Positions 1-5,654 of a stretch of DNA of 8,822 nt are shown piece after piece. This stretch comes from an uncultured Collinsella sp. Lineage in GTDB: Bacteria > Actinomycetota > Coriobacteriia > Coriobacteriales > Coriobacteriaceae. The stretch is from assembly GCA_937981515.1 (NCBI GenBank), contig CALJNY010000129.1, positions 1 to 8,822 of the forward strand. Direction: 5' to 3'. The stretch's first letter is position 1. Each line of letters opens with the position of its first letter. Made by a program: the position numbers and the translations under genes. The notes under the pieces were generated by a model. That model searched no databases. It was not told where the DNA came from and worked only from the letters and a program-made list of their open reading frames with translations.

Positions 1-216
1 ACCGATTGCCCCGAGCGCCTTGCGCAATGCGGCACCATCCGCGCCGGCGGCAAGTTCGCCGACCGAACGCTCGGCATCATCCAAATCGCCTTTGACCAGT
101 ACGATCGGCGAGCACGCGTTGCCCGCGATACGCACGCCACGGGCCGCAAGCGATGCAAGCTCCTGCTCGGCCGCCTGGGCAATGGCTTCTTTTTTCTGGC
201 TTTGTGACGTGGGCAT
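1..216 (-). CDS. Unrecognised protein, N-terminal fragment (gene runs off the left edge)
   Basis: An open frame of 72 codons reads leftward from an ATG at 216 to the edge without a stop, so only the N-terminus is seen. It begins MPTSQSQKKEAIAQ, continues as an amphipathic, alanine- and glutamate-rich helix, then has a short stretch around GVRIAGNACSPIVLVKG (residues 27-43). The start is supported by a GGAGAG ribosome-binding site (220-225, read on the minus strand) and by a consensus TATAAT box just upstream. No catalytic motif is present in the part visible. A faint resemblance to the N-termini of uracil-DNA-glycosylase-family proteins of Coriobacteria comes to mind, but this is memory, not evidence, so no function is assigned. 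The gene is divergent from thioredoxin. Confidence 0.75.
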   Translation of the reverse strand, partial: MPTSQSQKKEAIAQAAEQELASLAARGVRIAGNACSPIVLVKGDLDDAERSVGELAAGADGAALRKALGAIG

Positions 217-244
217 GCGCTCTCCAATCGTTTGCGTGCCCACC

Positions 245-250
245 ATTATA
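245..250 (-). promoter_or_regulatory. -10 box for the leftward edge gene
   Basis: On the minus strand the hexamer is TATAAT, a perfect sigma-70-type -10 match. It lies about 29 nt upstream of the ATG at 216, with a GGAGAG ribosome-binding site in between. No convincing -35 hexamer stands 16-18 nt upstream, where the minus strand reads roughly ACCACT, so the promoter is only half supported. Confidence 0.5.
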
Positions 251-317
251 TAAAAGAGCCGCCCGCGAGTGGTTGCTTTGCGGGCCGCTGGGTATAAGCA
301 CGGTCGTACTGAGTTTT

Positions 318-334
318 ACGCGGCCGAGCCGCGT
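318..334 (+). promoter_or_regulatory. Hairpin in the thioredoxin leader
   Basis: ACGCGGC (318-324) pairs perfectly with GCCGCGT (328-334) around a CGA loop. This GC-rich 7-bp hairpin ends 8 nt before the GGAGG ribosome-binding site of trx (343-347). It should form in the 5' UTR if transcription starts upstream, for example below the TATAAG at 293-298, which has no good -35 partner. It could stabilise the mRNA or affect translation. It has no T-run after it, so it is not a terminator. Confidence 0.4.
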
Positions 335-352
335 CGCATCATGGAGGTCACC

Positions 353-673
353 ATGGCTGACATTAAGCAGATTACCCCCGAGAACTTCGATTCCGTCGTT
401 AACGGCAACCTTCCCGTACTGGTTGATTTTTGGGCGCCCTGGTGCGGGCCCTGCCGATCGCTCTCGCCCATCGTGGACGAGGTAGCCGACGAGCTGGCCG
501 GCAAGCTTGCCGTTGCCAAGTGCAACGTCGATGACAATCAGGACCTGGCCATGAAGTTTGGCGTCATGAGCATCCCCACGCTGATTGTCTTTAAGAACGG
601 TGAGGAGGTCGACCGCTCGGTCGGCGCGCTGCCCAAGGCAAGGCTGCAGGCACTGCTGGAGAAGCACCTGTAA
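353..673 (+). CDS. trxA: Thioredoxin
   Basis: A 106-residue single-domain thioredoxin, the usual family length. It is a cytosolic dithiol-disulfide oxidoreductase, normally reduced by thioredoxin reductase, and it passes electrons to ribonucleotide reductase, peroxidases and other disulfide targets. Seen in the sequence: the active site WCGPC with C31 and C34, the buried acid D25 before it, the cis-proline P75 in the MSIPT motif, and the GxxP region at 91-94. The start chosen is the ATG at 353, because GGAGG (343-347) sits 5 nt before it and MADIKQITPENF aligns with normal thioredoxin N-termini. An in-frame start at 269 would add 28 unlikely residues that include the leader hairpin. It stands alone, with no thioredoxin reductase gene in the window. 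The spacer and terminator that follow separate it from the nickel/hyp block, so a functional link to hydrogenase maturation is not implied. Confidence 0.96.
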   Translation: MADIKQITPENFDSVVNGNLPVLVDFWAPWCGPCRSLSPIVDEVADELAGKLAVAKCNVDDNQDLAMKFGVMSIPTLIVFKNGEEVDRSVGALPKARLQALLEKHL

Positions 674-794
674 TACGCTGGTTACATTTTGGCGTCCTGC
701 CGCCGTCCATGAGCGCTTTTGCACCGCTCGCCGGACTTCTGGGTGTACCGCGTGCGACCACGGATAGTATGGTAGATACAAACAGCCCCCAGTG

Positions 795-829
795 AACGGG
801 TGCGGGTCACACGGACTCGCACCCGTTTT
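795..829 (+). terminator. Intrinsic terminator after trx
   Basis: AACGGGTGCGGGTC (795-808) pairs with GACTCGCACCCGTT (814-827) around the loop ACACG, giving a 14-bp stem with a single G-U pair. The stem runs into TTTT (826-829), followed by C-T-C. This is the best-formed terminator in the window. It is about 120 nt past the trx stop, so trx would carry a long 3' UTR unless an unseen transcript starts in between. Confidence 0.75.
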
Positions 830-838
830 CTCATGCGG

Positions 839-865
839 TAGCGCCCCGCGCGGGCGTAGTAAAAT
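839..865 (+). promoter_or_regulatory. Candidate promoter with overlapping imperfect dyad upstream of the small protein-nikR-hypF block
   Basis: TAAAAT (860-865) matches 5 of 6 bases of the -10 consensus and lies 40 nt before the ATG at 905. The -35 position (about 837-842) reads GGTAGC, a poor match. An imperfect dyad (839-858, TA...CC-CGCG-GG...TA, with a core palindrome CCCGCGCGGG at 845-854) covers the space between the two elements. A repressor could bind there, and the nikR product encoded just downstream is the obvious candidate. The site does not resemble the enterobacterial NikR operator GTATGA-N16-TCATAC, so this link is inference only. Confidence 0.3.
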
Positions 866-904
866 CTGAACCACTGGATTGCCCCGAACATAAGGAGATC
901 TCCC

Positions 905-1153
905 ATGCATGACGTCGGAATGAACATGAGCCAGCTTGCCATGAGCGTCAAGCAGGTCGACGACACCATCGAGCTCGCCCACGAGTGGAGCCATCAGCTG
1001 CTGCATGCGACCGAGAATTTTGACATGGAGCGCATTGGCGCCAAGCTCGAAGCTGCCATGGCCGCACTGCACGAGGCGCATGACGCGCTCGAGGGCTACG
1101 AGGAAGCCATCGAGGCTGACCACAACTCCGTCGGCTCCGTAAAGCTGGTGTAG
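905..1153 (+). CDS. Small His-rich helical protein, unrecognised, coupled to nikR
   Basis: An 82-residue protein that I do not recognise as a named family. The ATG at 905 follows AAGGAG (892-897) with 7-nt spacing. The sequence appears almost wholly helical, with no cysteine, signal peptide or membrane segment, so it is probably cytosolic. It is rich in possible metal ligands: H2, H26, H30, H34, H56, H59 and H73, plus M6, M8, M13, M41 and M52. H26, H30 and H34 are spaced i, i+4, i+8 and would line one helix face. The N-terminus MHD resembles the MHE of HypA, whose His2 binds nickel, but the protein lacks the HypA zinc-finger cysteines and is shorter than HypA (about 113-120 residues). Its stop TAG is followed after one base by the GTG of nikR, which points to translational coupling. 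A nickel-binding, chaperone or sensor-partner role is inferred from context only. Confidence 0.85.
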   Translation: MHDVGMNMSQLAMSVKQVDDTIELAHEWSHQLLHATENFDMERIGAKLEAAMAALHEAHDALEGYEEAIEADHNSVGSVKLV

Positions 1154-1154
1154 G

Positions 1155-1664
1155 GTGTCCGAACACGAACACGAGCACGGCTGCGGGCACGACCACCGCA
1201 ACGGCACGGGCGACGAGGCGAGCTGCCGTTGCGGCGGCGGCTCCGAGCTGGTCCGTTTTTCGGTCACCGCGCCAGATGACCTGCTGCGCCGCTTTGACGA
1301 GCAGATTGCACGCCGCGGCGACGTGGCCAACCGCTCCGAGGCAGTGCGCGATTTGATTCGCGCCTCGATCGCCAAAGAGCAGATGCGCACGCCCGATGAG
1401 CACGTTATCGGGTCGCTCACCATGATCTACGACCATCACACCGGCGACCTGACGCGCCGCCTGGACGAGGTGCAGCACGACTACACCGACGAGATCGTAT
1501 CGACGATGCACGTGCATCTGGATCACCACAACTGTCTGGAGATTCTGGCGCTCAAGGGTCGCGGCGAGCGCGTCTACGAACTGGCCGACCGCCTGCTGGG
1601 CCTGCGCGGCGTTAAGCACGGCGAGCTCACCTGCGCCGCCACCAGGCAAAGTCTGGGGCTGTAA
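1155..1664 (+). CDS. nikR: NikR-family nickel-responsive transcriptional regulator with His/Cys-rich N-terminal extension
   Basis: 169 residues against about 133 for E. coli NikR. After an N-terminal extension (1-29) come a ribbon-helix-helix DNA-binding domain (about 30-75, with LVRFSVTAPDDLL as the beta strand and NRSEAVRDLIR in helix 2) and an ACT-like metal-binding domain (about 83-169). The nickel ligands of the family are present: H108, H119, H121 and C127 match H76, H87, H89 and C95 of E. coli. The C-terminal RGVKHGELTC also fits. NikR is a tetrameric repressor or activator of nickel-uptake and nickel-enzyme genes. The GTG start at 1155 has no good ribosome-binding site, but it lies one base after the preceding stop, so coupled translation is likely. 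No other usable start precedes the ribbon-helix-helix, so the extension (H4, H6, H8, C10, H12, H14, C24, C26) is probably real. hypF follows 29 nt later. Confidence 0.93.
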   Translation: MSEHEHEHGCGHDHRNGTGDEASCRCGGGSELVRFSVTAPDDLLRRFDEQIARRGDVANRSEAVRDLIRASIAKEQMRTPDEHVIGSLTMIYDHHTGDLTRRLDEVQHDYTDEIVSTMHVHLDHHNCLEILALKGRGERVYELADRLLGLRGVKHGELTCAATRQSLGL

Positions 1665-1693
1665 CAGCACACACTTCAATGAAGGGGAGCCAC

Positions 1694-4147
1694 ATGCGGC
1701 ATGTGCATATTCACGTGACGGGCATTGTGCAGGGCGTTGGCATGCGGCCATTTGTGTATCGCGAGGCTATGGCGCATGGCATTTGCGGCTGGGTGCTCAA
1801 CGCAGGCGATGGCGTGCATATCGAGGCGCATGCTTCGGTCGAGGCACTCGACGGCTTTGTCGCCGCGCTGTCGGAGCACGCGCCTGCGGCGGCCCGCGTT
1901 GAGCATGTCGCTGTTGCAGACCTGGAGCCCGACGCTTGGGATACCGACAATGAGCAGGTCTTTCGTATCGTAGCGTCGCAGGATCAGACCATGCACACGA
2001 CGTTCATCTCCCCCGATATCGCCACTTGCGACGATTGCCTGCGCGAGCTGTTCGACCCCGCCGACCGACGCTTTCACTATCCCTTTATCAACTGCACCAA
2101 CTGCGGGCCGCGCTTTACCATCATCCGGTCGCTGCCTTATGACCGAGCGGCCACGTCGATGGATTGCTTTCCCATGTGCCCCGAGTGTGCCGCAGAGTAT
2201 GGCGACCCGCTTGACCGGCGCTTTCATGCGCAGCCCGATGCCTGCTTTGACTGCGGGCCACATATTACCTGGCGCGAGGCGGCGGGCGACATGGAGCTCG
2301 AGGGCCTGGGGGCGACGCCAACCGTCGGCAGCACGCGCGAAACCAGCGATGCCATTATTGACCGCTGTGTCGAACTGCTGGCCAGCGGCGGTATTGTCGC
2401 CATCAAGGGCCTGGGCGGATTCCACTTGGCATGCAACGCCGCCGATGAGCAGGCGGTGGTCGAGCTGCGCCGTCGCAAGCGCCGCAGCAACAAACCGCTT
2501 GCCGTTATGGTGCGCAGCCTTGCCGATACTGAACGCCTGTGCCACGTCGATGATGCCGAGCGCAGCTTGCTAACCGGTAGCATCCGCCCCATCGTGCTGT
2601 TGCGCCGGTGTGCTGTTGGCGAGGGAGATTCCCCCGACGCCCTTACACTCGCGCCATCCGTCGCACACGACCTACCCGAGCTTGGCGTTATGCTCCCCTA
2701 TACACCGCTTCAGCATCTGCTGCTTGCAGCTGCCGCGTCGCATGACATGCACGCGCTGGTCATGACCAGCGGAAACCTGAGCGAAGAACCCATCGAGACC
2801 GACGACGACCTTGCCTGGAAACACCTCGTTGCCGCCGGCATTGCCGACGCGCTACTTGGCAACGATCGTGCGATTCTCTCGCGCTACGACGACTCCGTGG
2901 TACGTGTGGTCGGTGGGGTCGTTATGCCCGTGCGCCGCGCTCGCGGATATGCACCCCAGCCGCTGCCGTTGCCGGCGCTCAACGGCGCTCCGTCCTGCGT
3001 GCTCGCCTGCGGGCCACAACAAAAGGCCACGATTGCGCTCACGCGTGAAGGGACGAACGGCGAGGCAACCTGTTTTGTGTCGCAGCATATCGGCGATGTT
3101 GAAAACGGCGGGACCTTCGATGCCTGGAACGCCGCGCGCACGCGCTTGGAAGATCTCTTTGACTTGGCGCCCGCCGCCTTGGTCTGCGATTTACACCCCA
3201 GTTATCTATCGAGCCAGTGGGCGCGCGATCAGGCGCGAAAATGCAATCTGCCGCTCGTCGAGGTGCAGCACCATCATGCGCATATCGCGAGTGTAATGGC
3301 CGAGGCTATCGCCGCGGGCCAGCTTACAACCGACGCGCGCGTCCTTGGCATCGCCTTTGACGGCACCGGCGCCGGCACCGATGGGACCATTTGGGGCGGC
3401 GAGTTCCTTGTCGCCGGCCTTGCCGATTTTGAACGCGCCGCGCACCTGCGCACCTGGGCGCTGCCAGGCGGTGCCGCATCCGTGCGCGATGCCCGGCGCA
3501 ATGCCTTTGCCCTGCTGAGCGAGCTCGGCCTGCTCGAGCACCCGGGTGCCGCGGGGCTATTGAGCACCCTCGACGAGCAAACGCGCAGCGTGACAGCCAC
3601 CATGATCGAGCACGGCATCAACAGCCCGCGTACCAGCAGCATGGGGCGTCTCTTTGATGCCGCGGCAGCGATTCTGGGCATCTGCGACAAGGCAACCTAC
3701 GAAGGCGAGCCTGCCATCGAACTCGAAGCCGCCGCCTGGCGCGCGCTCGGCAGTAAGACCGTTCGCCTCGACGGCAATCATACGGGCGTATTCACGCCTG
3801 CCGACGACTCCCCCATCTTGGACCCTCAACCGCTCATCGAAACTCTTCTGAATGGAATCGAGGCAGGCGCGCCGGCCGACAGGCTCGCCCTCGGGTTTCA
3901 CATCGCCATTACGCACGCCACGACCCACATCGCGTACGAGATTTGTGATCGCGAGGGTCTCGATACTGTCGCGCTTTCGGGCGGTGTGTTCATGAACCGG
4001 CTTTTGCTTAAGCTCCTTACCCATGAACTCAAAGACGCCGGTCTTGCCGTCTTGGTCCCTCACGCTGTGCCCGTCAACGACGGCTGCATCGCCTACGGTC
4101 AGGCCGCCATCGCTCGCGCTCGCCTCACACAGACGGCGTCTCGATAG
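1694..4147 (+). CDS. hypF: HypF, carbamoyltransferase for [NiFe]-hydrogenase maturation
   Basis: 817 residues, at the upper end of the family range. HypF converts carbamoyl phosphate and ATP to carbamoyl-adenylate and transfers the carbamoyl group to the HypE C-terminal cysteine, the source of the cyanide ligands. Domains in order are: acylphosphatase (1-90; VQGVGMRPFV with R18, and N36 in the GWVLNAGDGV motif); two zinc fingers with exact Cx2Cx18Cx2C spacing (C112/C115/C134/C137 and C162/C165/C184/C187); a YrdC-like domain (about 205-400; AIKGLGGFHLACNA, SNKPLAVMV, MTSGNLSEEPI); and a Kae1/TobZ-like domain (about 430-817; HHHAH at 526-530, FDGTGAGTDGTIWGGE, LSGGVFMNRLL near 761, VNDGCIAYGQA). 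The ATG at 1694 is chosen because AAGGGGAG (1682-1689) precedes it and the acylphosphatase strand begins at once. An in-frame ATG at 1679 lies upstream of that ribosome-binding site. It is probably co-transcribed with nikR. No truncation or missing key residue was noticed. Confidence 0.97.
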   Translation: MRHVHIHVTGIVQGVGMRPFVYREAMAHGICGWVLNAGDGVHIEAHASVEALDGFVAALSEHAPAAARVEHVAVADLEPDAWDTDNEQVFRIVASQDQTMHTTFISPDIATCDDCLRELFDPADRRFHYPFINCTNCGPRFTIIRSLPYDRAATSMDCFPMCPECAAEYGDPLDRRFHAQPDACFDCGPHITWREAAGDMELEGLGATPTVGSTRETSDAIIDRCVELLASGGIVAIKGLGGFHLACNAADEQAVVELRRRKRRSNKPLAVMVRSLADTERLCHVDDAERSLLTGSIRPIVLLRRCAVGEGDSPDALTLAPSVAHDLPELGVMLPYTPLQHLLLAAAASHDMHALVMTSGNLSEEPIETDDDLAWKHLVAAGIADALLGNDRAILSRYDDSVVRVVGGVVMPVRRARGYAPQPLPLPALNGAPSCVLACGPQQKATIALTREGTNGEATCFVSQHIGDVENGGTFDAWNAARTRLEDLFDLAPAALVCDLHPSYLSSQWARDQARKCNLPLVEVQHHHAHIASVMAEAIAAGQLTTDARVLGIAFDGTGAGTDGTIWGGEFLVAGLADFERAAHLRTWALPGGAASVRDARRNAFALLSELGLLEHPGAAGLLSTLDEQTRSVTATMIEHGINSPRTSSMGRLFDAAAAILGICDKATYEGEPAIELEAAAWRALGSKTVRLDGNHTGVFTPADDSPILDPQPLIETLLNGIEAGAPADRLALGFHIAITHATTHIAYEICDREGLDTVALSGGVFMNRLLLKLLTHELKDAGLAVLVPHAVPVNDGCIAYGQAAIARARLTQTASR

Positions 4148-4278
4148 GCTGTTTTGCCAGCCCGCGAGCCGCCGTCTCACAGGTGTAACGCGTTTGCTCG
4201 TGACTCCCGCGAGCGCTACCATCAACTGATGGGTAATTAGGCGCCTATCCAGCGCAAAACGTATAAAAGGGAAACATT
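4148..4278. other. hypF-hypC spacer with small inverted repeats
   Basis: 131 bp without a gene. It contains CCATC/GATGG around AACT (4219-4232, part of an imperfect TACCATC...GATGGGTA repeat), a perfect palindrome TAGGCGCCTA (4238-4247) and GCTCG/CGAGC (4196-4200 with 4210-4214). No stem is followed by a T-run, so none is a convincing terminator. TATAAA at 4262-4267 sits only 11 nt before the hypC start and merges with its ribosome-binding site AAAAGGG (4265-4271), so it is probably not a -10 box. Whether hypC has its own promoter cannot be decided from this sequence. Confidence 0.4.
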
Positions 4279-4539
4279 ATGTGCCTTGCCGTTCCCGGTA
4301 AAGTGGTCAAACGCGACGACGACCTTAAGGCGACCGTCGACATGATGGGCATCGAGCGCCCCGTTTCGCTGCGCCTCGTGCCGACGGCGCAGGTAGGCGA
4401 CTATATTCTCGTGCACGCCGGCTTTGGCATTCAGATTGTCGACGAGCAGGAAGCCCAAGAGACACTCGAGCTCGTCAATACCATGACCGAGCTGGCCGAA
4501 GAGGACCAGCTCGCCACCAACCCGGCCGAGGCATACTAG
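4279..4539 (+). CDS. hypC: HypC-type hydrogenase maturation chaperone (HypC/HybG/HupF family)
   Basis: 86 residues, the usual family length. HypC forms a complex with HypD that holds the iron while CO and cyanide ligands are attached. It then carries Fe(CN)2CO to the hydrogenase large-subunit precursor. Seen in the sequence: the N-terminal MCLAVPGKVV motif with the essential C2 (exposed after removal of Met1), then a small beta-barrel with VSLRLVPTAQVGDYILVHAGFGIQIVDEQEA in two overlapping conserved blocks (about 34-60), and an acidic helical tail typical of the family. AAAAGGG (4265-4271) precedes the ATG at 4279 with 7-nt spacing. The stop TAG shares its G with the GTG of hypD (sequence TAGTG at 4537-4541), a coupling arrangement that fits stoichiometric production of the two partners. 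Confidence 0.97.
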   Translation: MCLAVPGKVVKRDDDLKATVDMMGIERPVSLRLVPTAQVGDYILVHAGFGIQIVDEQEAQETLELVNTMTELAEEDQLATNPAEAY

Positions 4540-5654
4540 TGGCGGCGGCGCAGCCGGTTCGCTCCGGTATCGACTTTTCGGCGTTTCGCGACCCAAAGCT
4601 GGCTCGCGAGCTCATCGATCGTATTCATGAGCTTGTCGGCAACCGCAGCATCAACCTTATGGAAGTCTGCGGTACGCATACCGTGAGCATTGGCCGCTAT
4701 GGCTTTCGCTCCATTATGCCGACGGGACTCAAACTGCTAAGCGGCCCGGGGTGCCCCGTTTGCGTCACCGCCAACCGCGACATCGATCACGCAATCGCGC
4801 TTTCCAACATGGACGGCGCCATCATCACCACCTTCGGCGACATGATGCGCGTGCCCGGATCGTCCACCTCGCTTGCCGCGCAAAAGGCGGCGGGGCGCGA
4901 CATCCGCATCGTCTACTCTCCGCTCGACGCACTCGACATTGCCGAGCAAAATCCCGAACGCCCGGTCATCTTTATGGGCGTCGGCTTTGAGACCACAACG
5001 CCTACCATTGCCGCCGCTATCCTGGAGGCCGACGCGCGCGGGCTCCAGAACTTCTCGGTCTACTGTGCTCACAAGACCACGCCGCCGGCTCTGCGTGCGA
5101 TCTCCAACGACCCCGAGACGACCATCGACGGCTTTATCCTGCCTGGTCACGTCGCCACCATCACAGGCCTGGCACCCTTTGGGTTTTTGGTCGATGAGTT
5201 CGAGACCCCCGGCGTGGTCACGGGATTTGAGCCGGTCGATATTCTGCAGGGCATCTGCATGCTGGTCCAGATGGTTGCCGAGGACAGACCCGCAATCGAC
5301 AACGCCTACCGCCGTGGCGTCAACGCTGGCGGCAATCCCGTAGCGCGCCAGCTGGTCGAGCAGGTATTTGAGCCGTGCGACACCACGTGGCGCGGGCTGG
5401 GACCGATTGCCAACTCGGGTCTTTCCATCCGGCCCGAATTCGCGCGCTTTGATGCCAGCGCCCGCTTTGACGTGCCCATTGAACCGACGGTCGAGCCACG
5501 CGGGTGCCGCTGCGGCGACGTGCTGCGCGGTGCCATCACGCCGAGCGACTGCCCGTTGTTCGGCCACGCATGTACGCCCGAACATCCCGTCGGCCCGTGC
5601 ATGGTGAGCTCCGAAGGCAGCTGCGCGGCGTACTACCGTTATCGCGACTATTAG
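4539..5654 (+). CDS. hypD: HypD, iron-sulfur scaffold for Fe(CN)2CO assembly
   Basis: 371 residues, full length for the family. HypD carries a [4Fe-4S] cluster and redox-active thiols and, with HypC, forms the platform on which the iron receives its CN and CO ligands. Seen in the sequence: MEVCGTHT with C44, and SGPGCPVC with C72 and C75, which match the essential C41, C69 and C72 of E. coli HypD. These are followed by GVGFETTTP, CAHKTTPPAL, LPGHVATITG and GNPVARQLVEQVF. The C-terminal cluster-binding region has C323, C325, C338, C345, C354 and C362. The start is a GTG at 4539 overlapping the hypC stop by one base. No separate strong ribosome-binding site is seen, so translation is probably coupled to hypC. 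Downstream lies a structured 213-bp spacer before hypE. Confidence 0.97.
   Translation: MAAAQPVRSGIDFSAFRDPKLARELIDRIHELVGNRSINLMEVCGTHTVSIGRYGFRSIMPTGLKLLSGPGCPVCVTANRDIDHAIALSNMDGAIITTFGDMMRVPGSSTSLAAQKAAGRDIRIVYSPLDALDIAEQNPERPVIFMGVGFETTTPTIAAAILEADARGLQNFSVYCAHKTTPPALRAISNDPETTIDGFILPGHVATITGLAPFGFLVDEFETPGVVTGFEPVDILQGICMLVQMVAEDRPAIDNAYRRGVNAGGNPVARQLVEQVFEPCDTTWRGLGPIANSGLSIRPEFARFDASARFDVPIEPTVEPRGCRCGDVLRGAITPSDCPLFGHACTPEHPVGPCMVSSEGSCAAYYRYRDY

Larger units (their letters stand above)
674..904. other. 231-bp intergenic spacer between trx and the hyp block
   Basis: No convincing gene is present. The spacer holds a weak GAGCG/CGCTC inverted repeat (711-715 with 725-729) and a 28-codon ATG frame (709-795) with no ribosome-binding site. 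It also holds an intrinsic terminator (795-829), an imperfect GC-rich dyad (839-858), a TAAAAT -10-like hexamer (860-865) and the AAGGAG ribosome-binding site of the next gene (892-897). The layout suggests that trx transcription ends here and that the small protein-nikR-hypF block starts from its own promoter. Confidence 0.6.

Noticed and set aside
269..352. Upstream in-frame start that would lengthen thioredoxin by 28 residues
   Set aside because: It has no ribosome-binding site, includes the leader hairpin, and does not fit thioredoxin N-termini; the ATG at 353 has GGAGG at good spacing.
905..1153. Calling the small protein HypA
   Set aside because: Only the MH start is shared; the zinc-finger cysteines and the length of HypA are missing.
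77..1423. Long minus-strand open frame of 448 codons opposite trx, the small protein and nikR
   Set aside because: It overlaps three well-supported plus-strand genes, crosses the terminator and promoter region, has no family-like motifs, and is explained by GC-rich codon use on the other strand.
1679..1693. ATG start adding 5 residues to HypF
   Set aside because: It precedes the AAGGGGAG ribosome-binding site that serves the ATG at 1694.
1676..2545. Minus-strand open frame opposite the start of hypF (also similar ones at 948-1751, 3557-4225 and 4737-5585)
   Set aside because: These lie antisense to conserved coding sequence whose motifs are certain, and their translations are low-complexity, arginine- or alanine-rich and unlike known proteins.
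4262..4267. TATAAA as a -10 box for hypC
   Set aside because: It is only 11 nt from the start codon, overlaps the ribosome-binding site, and has no -35 partner.
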